Below, in pieces: positions 40,291 to 49,959 of a stretch of 53,611 bases of DNA. The notes under the pieces were generated by a model that saw only the letters and a program-made list of their open reading frames with translations, was not told the origin of the DNA and ran no database searches. Source of the stretch: an uncultured Alistipes sp. (GTDB taxonomy: Bacteria; Bacteroidota; Bacteroidia; Bacteroidales; Rikenellaceae); NCBI GenBank assembly GCA_947367255.1, contig CANBCZ010000003.1, forward strand, positions 1 through 53,611, in the 5' to 3' direction. The translations under genes and the position numbers were made by a program. How positions within the stretch are numbered: the stretch's first letter is position 1; each line of letters begins with the position of its first letter.

Positions 40291-42084
40291 ATGAAAAAAA
40301 TATTTACACTATTACTGCCGGCACTCTTTGCCTTATCGTGCTCTAACGAGTCTGTAGTTTCGACAGGCAACGGCAAGATTGAGGTCAGCATCGGACAGTC
40401 GGCAACAATCAAGACCCGTACACTTATTGCAGAAGATGGTTACTCTGCTCGCTGGAGCGGCGGTGACCAGATTGCTATTTGGGCGGCAAACGAGAGCAAC
40501 GATTTCGAGTTGGTGGCAGAGCCATTTACTATGTATCACCTCTCAAGTATCTGGGAGACAGCCGTATTTACCGCTACAATCTCTCCACTTACAGGCAGCA
40601 GCTACACCTACTACGCTACCTATCCGGTACCAAACTCAGTTTCGGGTACTATGGCAACATTCAACCTGCCATCGACACAGCTCGGCTCAAACTCTATGGG
40701 CGTGCGCGACATTATGGTGGCAAGACCGACCGTTGCAGGTGCGCTGAACGAGGCTAAGGTAACCGAGCTCGATATGCTCTTTACACACAAGATGCACGCG
40801 ATGCGTATTGTACTGCCGGAGAGCACTATGAACGGTATGGATATTACCAGAGTCGAGATGGTCTTCCCGACAGCGGTTGTGGGCGATGTAACTGTAGATA
40901 TTACCGACCCCGCAGCGGAGACAACACTTGCAAACGGCTCAAACACCCTTAACATCGAGATTCCTGCAGGATACAAGGCGGGCGAATATATCTGGGCTAT
41001 GATCTACCCTACCGAGCTTGTAGGCGATGTTACCTATCGCGCTTGGGCGGGCGAGTATGCCTCAAAGGAGAGGGTTATTACACTCAACAAGAGTGCACAG
41101 CCGTCACATATCTCTCCGATGTCTATACCTGTTCCGGAGCCGGAGCCTGCAACAACATTTATCATCGAGATTCCGGAGAACAATCTGGGCGAGGAGTTCA
41201 ACACCCTTACAATCCTCGACAGCAACGGCAATACAGTCAAGAGCTTTACCCCACAAGCAAATAACATCTACTCTTGGGTTATCAATGGCGAGATTGATGC
41301 CACTGTATATGCTGACCAGACATTTACCTTCCGCTACGACTCTGACCACGCCATTGTAGAGGATAAGGTTGTCTTCAACAACTTCGTTGCATACGACTAC
41401 AACAACTACACATCCAAGGTTCCATACCTGCTCTTTGAGGACTTCTCGTGCATTACTACCGAGAGCGAGAGCTATGGTAACAACGACTATGCTGCAAGCG
41501 ATAGAGATCAGCCGGGTAATAGCCTTGACGGTATTATGTGTACTGCCGGTTGGAATGCTGCACGATATTGGACAACAGGTAGCTGTATCCGTATCAACGC
41601 CCGTTCACAGGCGACAAAGATTCTTATGCTCTTTGCCTCACAGCACTACGGCCGATTGGATACTCCGCAGCTCAAAAACCTCAAGAGCGGTGCTGATGTA
41701 AAAATTAAGGTTACATTTGATGCAGCCGGTTACATTCACACCAAAAGTTCGTTCGACACTTCGGGTGTACACGTTGCCTTGGCTACTCATACAAATGCTG
41801 CCAATCCGATTGACGGTATTCCTGTAGGTACAAGTGGTTTGGGCCAGAACTACTCAACAACCCTTGCCGATTTTGGAACAACACACTACACCTTCCAGAA
41901 CCTTACCGATGTTGGAGAGAACGCCTTTGGTGGCACATTCCCTACATTCAGCACAGATGTTGCCTCTGCAACAGCAGATACCCGTATTTGCTTCTATCCA
42001 ATCATAGAGTGCGACAACGACGGCACAGGTAATGCTGAGGGTAACGTATATATTGACAATATCCGAGTTTCTATTGTAAAATAA
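40291..42084 (+). CDS. Fimbrillin-like surface lipoprotein
   Basis: The 597-residue protein starts MKKIFTLLLPALFALSCS, with the lipobox Cys at residue 17; in-frame ATGs at 40240 and 40285 are less likely. Residues about 25-285 resemble fimbrillin-family domains: YSARWSGGDQIAIWA, FTATISPLTG, MLFTHKMHAMRIVLP and GEYIWAMIYP. A short beta-sandwich and a C-terminal domain of about 200 residues resembling a carbohydrate-binding jelly roll follow (YLLFEDFSC, VYIDNIRVSIV). It probably lies on the cell surface. It is the first gene of a seven-gene same-strand cluster. Confidence 0.8.
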   Translation: MKKIFTLLLPALFALSCSNESVVSTGNGKIEVSIGQSATIKTRTLIAEDGYSARWSGGDQIAIWAANESNDFELVAEPFTMYHLSSIWETAVFTATISPLTGSSYTYYATYPVPNSVSGTMATFNLPSTQLGSNSMGVRDIMVARPTVAGALNEAKVTELDMLFTHKMHAMRIVLPESTMNGMDITRVEMVFPTAVVGDVTVDITDPAAETTLANGSNTLNIEIPAGYKAGEYIWAMIYPTELVGDVTYRAWAGEYASKERVITLNKSAQPSHISPMSIPVPEPEPATTFIIEIPENNLGEEFNTLTILDSNGNTVKSFTPQANNIYSWVINGEIDATVYADQTFTFRYDSDHAIVEDKVVFNNFVAYDYNNYTSKVPYLLFEDFSCITTESESYGNNDYAASDRDQPGNSLDGIMCTAGWNAARYWTTGSCIRINARSQATKILMLFASQHYGRLDTPQLKNLKSGADVKIKVTFDAAGYIHTKSSFDTSGVHVALATHTNAANPIDGIPVGTSGLGQNYSTTLADFGTTHYTFQNLTDVGENAFGGTFPTFSTDVASATADTRICFYPIIECDNDGTGNAEGNVYIDNIRVSIVK

Positions 42085-42107
42085 TTAACACATAATACTA
42101 TAAGCTT

Positions 42108-42890
42108 ATGAAAAAATTAATCCTTTGTGCAATTGCAGCACTCGCGCTTGCAGCCTGCCAGCAGGGTAACTCCACTGAGCAGATTGAGGTTGGCGAGGGT
42201 AAGATTGCCGTTACCGCAGCCGTATCAGGCCAGGTAGCAACACGAGCAGAGGGTATCAATCTGGCTACTCCGGAGCTCTCTGATTTCACTCTTTCAATTA
42301 CCGGTACCGAGAATACCGTAACTGCAGACTATGCTAAGCAGTGGGCATCGCTCTCTGACTATCGTACAGACGACGAGCGCTACGCAGCAGGTTGGTACAC
42401 CGTTGCTATTGCAAATGGCGACGTTACTGCCGAGGGTTACACAACTCCTTGCTTCACTGCAAGCAAGAGCGTTCAGGTACTCGACCGTAACCGCACCGTA
42501 GTAGTAGAGCTCAATGCTACTGTGGCAAATGCAATTATTCTGGTTAAGACTACCGAGGCATTTGACAACTACTTCCCACAGAGCGAGTTTACCGTAACTA
42601 CTGCTACAAACACTATCGATGTGGATAAGCAGGCAGAGGGTCACCTCTTCATCGCTCCGCAGAACGGTGTAAAGATTGACTGTACCTGCATCCGTCAGGC
42701 AAACCTTGCTACAGGCAAGACCGAGCAGCTTGCCACACAGACCATTGCTATTGCAAAGGCTGCTACTCGTTACATCCTTACATACGACCTGACCTCAACA
42801 GGTGGCGTTGATATTACCATTACACTCAACGAGGATATCCTCGACACAATCCCGGTAGATACCAACACTGAGCTCAATCCTAACGCATAA
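42108..42890 (+). CDS. DUF4493-like lipoprotein
   Basis: The 260-residue protein has a lipoprotein signal (lipobox ALAAC at about residue 16) and one DUF4493-type beta domain: FTLSITGTEN, YRTDDERYAAGWYTVAIANG, and a C-terminal ITLNEDI. Such domains are common in Bacteroidales surface lipoproteins and are structurally fimbrillin-like. The ligand is unknown. It lies 23 nt after the fimbrillin-like gene. Confidence 0.8.
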   Translation: MKKLILCAIAALALAACQQGNSTEQIEVGEGKIAVTAAVSGQVATRAEGINLATPELSDFTLSITGTENTVTADYAKQWASLSDYRTDDERYAAGWYTVAIANGDVTAEGYTTPCFTASKSVQVLDRNRTVVVELNATVANAIILVKTTEAFDNYFPQSEFTVTTATNTIDVDKQAEGHLFIAPQNGVKIDCTCIRQANLATGKTEQLATQTIAIAKAATRYILTYDLTSTGGVDITITLNEDILDTIPVDTNTELNPNA

Positions 42891-42904
42891 AACAATAAAA
42901 AGAT

Positions 42905-44602
42905 ATGAAAATTTTTAAGATTACTGCACTCTCTGCGCTGGTTGCGATGATGACAATCGGCTGTCAGGGTACAAGTCAGGTAGAGCTTGACCCTATTGAC
43001 AATCAGGGTTTTCTCAAGCTCTCTTCTCTCAGCGTAGAGGTTATTACAGACCACAAGAAGGCCGAGGGCGAGTTTACTCGTGCCGATGGTCAGATGGATA
43101 TCAACACCTTCGACTGCTTGATCTACAACGAGAGCGGCGAGGAGCTTATCACCTCATTTAAGTATGGCGAGCGTCCTGCAGAGGCTATTACCCTCGATGT
43201 AGGTAAGTATATCTTCAAGATGATCTCTGGCGAGATTGCAGATGCTGCTTTCGAGAGCCCTGTATATGGTGTTACCGAGATCTTTACTATCGTTCGCAAG
43301 CAGACTACAGAGTTGAAGAACCTTGTATGTACACTGCAGAACATTCAGACAACTATCGGCTACTCTGCAGACCTTCGTGCTGCATTGAGCGACGATACTG
43401 TAGCTACACTCTCTGTGGGTGAGGCTTCACTCGACTTTGCAATTGACGAGACCCGTTCGGGTTACTTCAAGGCTGTAAATGCCCTGAACAACATCGACAT
43501 TATGGTTAAGGGTATGTACACTCAGGAGGGAAAGGAGCCTGCTCCATTCGAGTTTACAACAACTATCAAGGATGTTAAGGCGGGTCAGTACAGCGACATT
43601 CAGCTCTATATCGAGTACTCCGGCGAGGGTAGCATTGCTCTTAGCGTAACTATTGACGGCTGGGTAGTCGATGAGTCACTGGTTTTTGACTTGGCGCAGC
43701 TCATTACAGAGGACACAATGGTTGATGACACAGACAAGCCAACCATTACTATCGTTGATGGCGACATCAACAATCCGGTAGTGCTCGCTGCGACAGACTT
43801 TGATGAGAATGGCAACTACACCAAGAGCCTTGTTGTAGATATTGCAACAAAGAGTGCTATCAGCTCTGTTTTGGTAGATATTGCATCTACAAATGCCGAG
43901 ATGCTCGCATCACTTGCTACATATCACCTTACAGAGTCATTCGACCTGTGCAATATGAACAGCAACGCCACTACAATCCTGCGCAACCTTATGAAGTTGC
44001 CTTGCAACGATCAGGTAGCAGGTCAGCAGAGCGTATCTTACAACCTGACAGGTGTTATGTCACTGCTCAGCAACTATGTTGGCGAGCATACATTCACTGC
44101 AACAGTTACCGACGAGAAGGGCGGCAAGAGTGTTCAGCCTCTTACTATCGTTGTTGAGGGCGAGCAGACAGGTCCTGCAATTGTTTGGAAGGGTTACAAC
44201 ATCGACCAGCGCTACGATGTAGTCGAGGGCATGACCGTAGATATCGTTGTAACTGCCCCTGCAGGTGTTAAGGACTTTGCCGTAAAGATTATCTCGAATG
44301 TTCTTACCCCTGACCAGCTCGGCGGCGTAGGTCTTTGCGATGTTCTGAACCTTGTTGATCCTACTGCATCATACTCTACAGTTGATCCTTCATTTGACAC
44401 CTCTAATATTGCTACACAATTGACAAATCTCGGTTTCCCTACCGGCGAAGCTGTAGCAAATCAGACAAAGGTAGAGTTCTCGATTACTCAGTTCCTCTCT
44501 CTGCTCTCATTCACAGGTGCAGGTGAGCACAGCTTCGAGATGACCGTAACAGACAACGAGGACAATGTTACTGTAAAGACTCTGATGATTACCACACTAT
44601 AA
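42905..44602 (+). CDS. DUF4493 lipoprotein with two Ig-like repeats
   Basis: The 565-residue protein has lipobox TIGC near residue 20. A DUF4493 domain spans about 30-265 (DCLIYNESGEEL, VGKYIFKMISGE, GYFKAVNALNNIDIMVKG). Two related beta-sandwich repeats follow at about 275-420 and 425-565; both contain an ITQFLSLLS/LTGVMSLLS segment then a GEHTFTATVTD/GEHSFEMTVTD strand, so they arose by internal duplication. No enzyme motif is seen. It is a probable surface-exposed structural or binding protein in the same operon. Confidence 0.82.
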   Translation: MKIFKITALSALVAMMTIGCQGTSQVELDPIDNQGFLKLSSLSVEVITDHKKAEGEFTRADGQMDINTFDCLIYNESGEELITSFKYGERPAEAITLDVGKYIFKMISGEIADAAFESPVYGVTEIFTIVRKQTTELKNLVCTLQNIQTTIGYSADLRAALSDDTVATLSVGEASLDFAIDETRSGYFKAVNALNNIDIMVKGMYTQEGKEPAPFEFTTTIKDVKAGQYSDIQLYIEYSGEGSIALSVTIDGWVVDESLVFDLAQLITEDTMVDDTDKPTITIVDGDINNPVVLAATDFDENGNYTKSLVVDIATKSAISSVLVDIASTNAEMLASLATYHLTESFDLCNMNSNATTILRNLMKLPCNDQVAGQQSVSYNLTGVMSLLSNYVGEHTFTATVTDEKGGKSVQPLTIVVEGEQTGPAIVWKGYNIDQRYDVVEGMTVDIVVTAPAGVKDFAVKIISNVLTPDQLGGVGLCDVLNLVDPTASYSTVDPSFDTSNIATQLTNLGFPTGEAVANQTKVEFSITQFLSLLSFTGAGEHSFEMTVTDNEDNVTVKTLMITTL

Positions 44603-44619
44603 ATTAAGGCAGAACGACT

Positions 44620-46665
44620 ATGAAAAAGGTATTTAATATTATCGTTTGCGCAACATTTGCGCTGCTCTCTGCCGCTTGTAGTCAGGTAGAGGAGATTGAG
44701 ATGGGTGCAGAAGAGGGTGTTGTATCACTCAATGTAGCTTTTGCATCAACTCGAGCAGATATCGATCCGAACACTCCGTTTGAGCTCAAGATTTATCGCT
44801 ATGCAAATGCTGAGAAGAGCGAGCGCGAGCTTGTTCGTAAGTACACAGCACTTGCAGATGTGCCGGAGTATATCTGGCTCGTTAAGGACAACTATGTAGC
44901 TCAGGTAAAGGTGGGCGAGAAGGAGCTTGCCTCTTTCGAGACAAAGTACTATACAGGTGCTGCAGACTTTGAGATTACTCCGGGCAACATCTCAACCGTA
45001 AGTGTTGATTGTATGCTCTTCAATACCCCTGTAAAGGTTATCTATGACAGCACCGTTGCTGCACACTTCACAAAGGAGTTCTACACCTATGTTTGTGCCG
45101 CTGACAGCTTTAACCTTACAGATGCAAAGCAGGGCAATGTCCCTACACTCAAGTACACCGAGGAGAAGGTGGGTTACTTTATCCTGCCTGACGGTTGCTC
45201 AAACCTCTCTTGGTACTTCTGCGGCAGCGATGGCAGCGAGCAGATCACAAACCAGGGTGTTATTGAGAATATCGAGGCAAACAAGTACTACTCACTCTCT
45301 TTCAAGTACTCGAAGGATGCTCCGGGCAGTCTGATTGTAGAGGCAGTTATCGACTACTCTGTAGATCACCGCGAGGATAAGGTTCCGTTCAGTCCGGATC
45401 CAACCGTGAAGAGTGTAGGCTTCGACATCGACAGCCCTATCTACTACACCGGTGGCGGCTACGAGTACAACATCGCTGCGCTTGATACTATCAAGACCCT
45501 TGCAATTACCGTTGGCGACCAGACAATCGACCTGCTTAATGGCACAACTGCAGGTGTTGCAGTTACAAGCAGCTCTGCAAAGAACTACAATGTAGTACTC
45601 TCTGAGGAGTTCTTCGCCCTCTTTGCAGGTGGCAAGCAGACATTCGCATTCCGCATTAAGGATGCAAGCGGCGGTGTCGGCTATCAGGAGTGTACTTGCT
45701 ACATCGCAGGTGTTCTTCCGCTCGAGAGCTACGACCTGTGGTTCGGTACTGCATCATTTGCAGCATACAGCTACAGCAGCAACAACCTTACTGTAGGTTA
45801 CCGCGAGGTTGGTGGCGAGTGGAACCACATTGCACTCACCGCATCGGGCATCGAGAATGTATACAACGCTACTGCAACCGACTTTGTACCGTCAAAGAGC
45901 TATGAGTATGCTCTGTTTGAGAACGGCACACAGGTAGGTCTTACCCTTAGCGTTACAACCGCTGCAGGTAATCAGATTCCTGAGGCTGGTTTCGAGGCTT
46001 GGAGCACAGCTGCCGACAAGGCAGAGTGTCCTGCGGCTGACCCTTATGCACTCTTCTGGGATACAGGTAACCACGCAACAGCAAGCCTTACAGGTAGCCA
46101 GCTCACCGTATCATCTACCGATGTACGCTCAGGTGCAACAGGTACTAAGAGTGCATATATGAAGTCTATCAAGGCTTCGGTAATGGGTATCGGTAAGTTT
46201 GCGGCAGGTAACCTCTTCGTTGGTCGCTTCGTTCGCGTAGACGGTATGGGCGGTATCGTTGAGTTCGGTCGTCCATTCGACTTCAACGCTCGTCCGAAGG
46301 CTATCCGCTTCTGGATGAAGAACAATCAGGGCACAATCAACGAGGGTAGCCACACATCAGGTACAGACCTTGCGAAGATCTACTGCTGTCTGACAGATCG
46401 CAACTTTACAGTGAACACCAACGACGAGTCTACACTCTTCACTCCGGCTATTACTACCGATGGTATTCTTGCGAGCGCTTACTATGACAGCACCGAGAGC
46501 CACAGCGAGTGGACACTCATCGAGATTCCGTTCGAGTACCGCGACAACCTGACTACCAAGCCAACAATTCTGTTGCTTACATTCACCTGCTCGGGTTATG
46601 GTGACTACTTCACCGGTTCGACAGACAGCTTTATGTATATCGACGACGTAGAGCTCGTTTACTAA
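44620..46665 (+). CDS. DUF4493-PCMD lipoprotein
   Basis: The 681-residue protein has lipobox SAAC near residue 20, a DUF4493 domain (about 25-255), a middle beta-sandwich (YYTGGGYEYNIAALDT to FRIKDASGGVG) and a C-terminal PCMD (putative carbohydrate metabolism) domain from about 455 (NQIPEAGFEAW, KASVMGIGKFAAGNLF, DDVELVY). The PCMD part is clearly paralogous to that of the lipoprotein at 48349. PCMD proteins are thought to bind or act on glycans, without firm evidence. A hairpin follows its stop. Confidence 0.85.
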   Translation: MKKVFNIIVCATFALLSAACSQVEEIEMGAEEGVVSLNVAFASTRADIDPNTPFELKIYRYANAEKSERELVRKYTALADVPEYIWLVKDNYVAQVKVGEKELASFETKYYTGAADFEITPGNISTVSVDCMLFNTPVKVIYDSTVAAHFTKEFYTYVCAADSFNLTDAKQGNVPTLKYTEEKVGYFILPDGCSNLSWYFCGSDGSEQITNQGVIENIEANKYYSLSFKYSKDAPGSLIVEAVIDYSVDHREDKVPFSPDPTVKSVGFDIDSPIYYTGGGYEYNIAALDTIKTLAITVGDQTIDLLNGTTAGVAVTSSSAKNYNVVLSEEFFALFAGGKQTFAFRIKDASGGVGYQECTCYIAGVLPLESYDLWFGTASFAAYSYSSNNLTVGYREVGGEWNHIALTASGIENVYNATATDFVPSKSYEYALFENGTQVGLTLSVTTAAGNQIPEAGFEAWSTAADKAECPAADPYALFWDTGNHATASLTGSQLTVSSTDVRSGATGTKSAYMKSIKASVMGIGKFAAGNLFVGRFVRVDGMGGIVEFGRPFDFNARPKAIRFWMKNNQGTINEGSHTSGTDLAKIYCCLTDRNFTVNTNDESTLFTPAITTDGILASAYYDSTESHSEWTLIEIPFEYRDNLTTKPTILLLTFTCSGYGDYFTGSTDSFMYIDDVELVY

Positions 46666-46674
46666 TAACAGAGT

Positions 46675-46692
46675 CCTCCTCTTCGGAGGAGG
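46675..46692 (+). terminator. Hairpin between PCMD and beta-barrel genes
   Basis: CCTCCTC pairs perfectly with GAGGAGG around a stable TTCG tetraloop. There is no strong T run, so it may attenuate or protect the upstream mRNA rather than fully terminate. Confidence 0.6.
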
Positions 46693-46714
46693 GCTTGCTT
46701 AACACTATTTACGA

Positions 46715-47521
46715 ATGCAATTGAGCAAAATTTTTACGGCACTTGCCGCAACAACGCTCCTTACCTTTACGGCAGCAGCACAGAGTGGCGATACCATTGC
46801 TGTAAGCAACACCTCTGCGGATGTTGCGATGAGCCGCAGTGAGCAGCGTGCAAACAGAGGTCTTTCCAATATGACGACCCATATTGTACCGAAAGGTCAG
46901 TGGGTTTTCGGAGGAACTCTCACCTACTCCACACATACAAACAGCGACTACTCGTTGCTTGTTATCGACGATATCAACTCTACCGGTTACACAGTAAAGG
47001 TGAGCCCGATGGTGGGCTACGCGCTTATGCGAAACTCGTTAATCGGTGTTAGAGGTATGTATAGTCGAAGCAACCTTGTACTTGACTCTGCGGCACTCAA
47101 CCTCGGCGAGGGCGATGCGGCAATCAATATGGAGGTCAATCACTTCAATATGCTCAAACATTCGTACACTGCAGCCGCAATATGGCGTCAGTTTATTCCG
47201 CTGGGGATGAACCGTCGTATTGCACTGTTTGCCGAGTTCCAGCTCGCGGCAGGAGGTTCTCAGTCGAAGTTTGCCGAAGGAGAGCCTATACGCGGAACAT
47301 ACGCAAAGGGTTTTGACATCTCATTGGGCGCAAATCCGGGCGTAGTTGCCTTTATGACAAACAACTTGGCTCTGGAGCTCAACATCGGCATCTTGGGTCT
47401 CAACTACTCTCACACCCGTCAGATACACAATCAGATAGCTACGGGCGATACCTCGTCAAGTTCTATGAACTTTAAGATAAATATCCTCTCCGTCGGATTG
47501 GGTCTTGCGTTTTACCTATAA
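46715..47521 (+). CDS. Outer-membrane beta-barrel protein
   Basis: The 268-residue protein has a signal peptide (MQLSKIFTALAATTLLTFTAAAQ) and alternating hydrophobic strands ending in SVGLGLAFYL, an aromatic-rich C-terminus typical of a beta-barrel. The segment DSAALNLGEGDAAINM matches DNAALNLGDAADINL in the next protein, so the two are paralogues. It probably forms or supports an outer-membrane complex with the lipoproteins of the cluster. Confidence 0.8.
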   Translation: MQLSKIFTALAATTLLTFTAAAQSGDTIAVSNTSADVAMSRSEQRANRGLSNMTTHIVPKGQWVFGGTLTYSTHTNSDYSLLVIDDINSTGYTVKVSPMVGYALMRNSLIGVRGMYSRSNLVLDSAALNLGEGDAAINMEVNHFNMLKHSYTAAAIWRQFIPLGMNRRIALFAEFQLAAGGSQSKFAEGEPIRGTYAKGFDISLGANPGVVAFMTNNLALELNIGILGLNYSHTRQIHNQIATGDTSSSSMNFKINILSVGLGLAFYL

Positions 47522-47533
47522 TAAGTTGGCACT

Positions 47534-48349
47534 ATGAAGAAGTTTTTAGCAACACTACTCCTGCTCGGCGCCACAACTTATGGTTGGGCACAGCAGACTA
47601 CAGAGACAACCGTCGCAAAGGGTGAGGGCGAGAAGAGCGAGAAGACCATCAAGTTTGACCGAGGTATGAACAACAACATCTTCGTTTTCAAGGGTGAGTC
47701 TATGGCGGGACTTACCATCTCCTACGGCACCCTCGAGAGCGATAACAGCAATCTGTGGTTAGTTTTGGATCAGCTCAACCTGCGCGGTCAGATATTCTCT
47801 ATCGAGCCACACTACGGTTTCTTCTACCGCGACAACAATGCAGTGGGTGTGCGTATCGGATACAGCTACACTAACGGCGCATTGGACAACGCAGCACTCA
47901 ACTTGGGCGATGCGGCAGATATAAACCTCTCTATTGGCAATATCGGCTATACAAACCGAGGTTTCTCGGCGGCAATATACCACCGCTCCTATATGTCTAT
48001 CGACCGCAAGGGTCGTTTCGGACTCTTTGGAGAGTGGGAACTTGCCGGTAAGATTGCCCGCTCTAAGACCGGTGCAACTACAGAGGGTAGCAGCTACTCG
48101 AGCATTGCAGACAACTACCGTCTCAGCCTCACTTTTGCTCCGGGACTTGCAGTATATATCTTCCCGAATGTCTGCGCAAGTGTATCGTTCGGTCTGGGTG
48201 GTCTGCAGTATAACCATATCCGACAGATGGACGGAGATATGAACTTTGTCGGTAAGCGTGACTTCTCGAAGCTCAACTTCGGACTCAACCTTGCAGAGAT
48301 TAATATTGGTGTAAACGTCCACTTGTGGAGCAAGAAATCTGATAAGTAA
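47534..48349 (+). CDS. Outer-membrane beta-barrel protein, paralogue of the preceding one
   Basis: The 271-residue protein has a signal peptide (MKKFLATLLLLGATTYGWAQ), predicted barrel strands and a C-terminal VHLWSKKSDK tail. It shares GVRIGYSY, ALNLGDAADIN, GLFGEWELAG and FGLGGLQYNHIRQ with the upstream paralogue. Its TAA stop overlaps the next ATG (TAATG), so it is translationally coupled to the PCMD lipoprotein, suggesting a barrel-lipoprotein pair. Confidence 0.8.
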   Translation: MKKFLATLLLLGATTYGWAQQTTETTVAKGEGEKSEKTIKFDRGMNNNIFVFKGESMAGLTISYGTLESDNSNLWLVLDQLNLRGQIFSIEPHYGFFYRDNNAVGVRIGYSYTNGALDNAALNLGDAADINLSIGNIGYTNRGFSAAIYHRSYMSIDRKGRFGLFGEWELAGKIARSKTGATTEGSSYSSIADNYRLSLTFAPGLAVYIFPNVCASVSFGLGGLQYNHIRQMDGDMNFVGKRDFSKLNFGLNLAEINIGVNVHLWSKKSDK

Positions 48350-49959
48350 TGAAGCGATTTACAACTATCATAGCAGCACTTCTGGCACTGAGCTCTTGTA
48401 TCAAGAACGATATTCCATACCCTATCGTAGAGCTCGATATTCTCGATCTGAAGGTAGAGGGTGCAATAGATAATCCGGTTATCGACCGAGCAAATCGCAC
48501 CGTAACATTTACCCTTGCCGAGAATACCGATATCCGCCATGTCAAGTTTACCGATATAACCTACAGCGAGGGCGCAACACCGTCACGCAATATGGTCGGT
48601 TCGTTCGATATGCGCTCGCCGCAGTATGTTACCCTCTCGCTCTATCAGCACTACGAGTGGGTTATTACGGCAACTCAGCACATCGACCGCAGATTTAATG
48701 TAGTGGGTCAGATTGGTGAGACAGAGTGGGATATTGAGCGTAATATTGCCAAGGCATACCGTCGTTCAGACTTCGGACTTGACACCGTAACGGTAACACA
48801 GCTTCGCTTCGGTCCAAAGCCGGAGTATGACTACCCCGACGCATCTACGCTGCGCAACTTCAGCAATGCCGACCATACACAGACAGCCATTGTGGACTCT
48901 TACGGTCGTCGCGAGATTTGGCGACTTATCGTAGAGCCTAAGGAGGTGGCGATAGATATTACCCGTGTAGTTGCCGGTGCCGAGGTGGTATGGCTCAAGG
49001 CAACAGGTATTGACGGAGCACAGACCGGTTTCCGCTACCGCGAGAAGGGCAGCGAAAGTTGGATTGAGGCGGACAAGGAGTGGTACACATCTCAGGGTGG
49101 TATTATCGAGGCGGCACTGCGTCACCTTACACCGCAGAGGGAGTATGAGATTATCGGCTATGCCGTAACAGATAGCGGCGAGCAGCTCTCAAACATCTAC
49201 TCGGCAACTACTACCGACAAGATGGCGTTGCCAAATGGCGATTTTGAGCAGTGGAGCTACACCGACAGCGTATACTTCCCATATCTCGACCTTGAGAGCT
49301 CTTGGTGGGGAACAGGTAACCCTGCATCGAAGATTGCGGGCATAAACCTCACAACACCTTACAAGAGTGGTCTTGCCGAGGGTAAGACAGGTACCTGTGC
49401 ACAGCTCTGGTCACAGAAGGCTTCTGTAATGGGTATCGGTAAGTTCGCCGCAGGAAACCTCTTTACCGGCGCATTTGACCGCATTGTAGGTACACACGGT
49501 CTTGTTGCATTCGGTCGTAAGTTCGACCTCCGCCCTACCGCTCTGCGTGGTTGGGTGAAGTACAACTGCGGCATTATCGACAACTATCCTAACGGCACCA
49601 ACCCTAAAATTCCGGGCATCGGCTCACCGGACCGAGGCAGTATATATGTCGCTCTTGGCGATTGGGACTACAATGTCTATGGCGGAAATCCTGAGTCGCC
49701 CGTAATTGTCGATACTCGCGACGAGTCTACCTTCTTCAACTCCTCAAATGCAGGTATTATCGCCTACGGAGAGTTGATCTTCAACGAGTCATGTGACTGG
49801 TATGAGTTCGAGATACCTATCGAGTATCGCGACTTCGAGCGCAAGCCTACGCACATTATCATCGTAGCGACAGGCTCAAGCTACGGAGATTACTTTGTGG
49901 GTAGTGCACAGTCAATTATGTGGTTGGACGATTTTGAGCTTGTTTATGACTATAAATAA
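48349..49959 (+). CDS. PCMD-domain lipoprotein
   Basis: The 536-residue protein has lipobox LSSC near residue 16. The N-terminal half has beta domains (AENTDIRHVKFTDITYSEGA; a fibronectin-like stretch TGFRYREKGSESWIEA). The PCMD domain fills the C-terminal half (MALPNGDFEQWSY, KASVMGIGKFAAGNLF, FGRKFDLRPTALRGWVKY, DDFELVYDYK). The two PCMD genes share a nearly identical DNA block (46171-46215 and 49417-49461). It overlaps the preceding barrel gene and the following HD gene. Confidence 0.85.
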   Translation: MKRFTTIIAALLALSSCIKNDIPYPIVELDILDLKVEGAIDNPVIDRANRTVTFTLAENTDIRHVKFTDITYSEGATPSRNMVGSFDMRSPQYVTLSLYQHYEWVITATQHIDRRFNVVGQIGETEWDIERNIAKAYRRSDFGLDTVTVTQLRFGPKPEYDYPDASTLRNFSNADHTQTAIVDSYGRREIWRLIVEPKEVAIDITRVVAGAEVVWLKATGIDGAQTGFRYREKGSESWIEADKEWYTSQGGIIEAALRHLTPQREYEIIGYAVTDSGEQLSNIYSATTTDKMALPNGDFEQWSYTDSVYFPYLDLESSWWGTGNPASKIAGINLTTPYKSGLAEGKTGTCAQLWSQKASVMGIGKFAAGNLFTGAFDRIVGTHGLVAFGRKFDLRPTALRGWVKYNCGIIDNYPNGTNPKIPGIGSPDRGSIYVALGDWDYNVYGGNPESPVIVDTRDESTFFNSSNAGIIAYGELIFNESCDWYEFEIPIEYRDFERKPTHIIIVATGSSYGDYFVGSAQSIMWLDDFELVYDYK

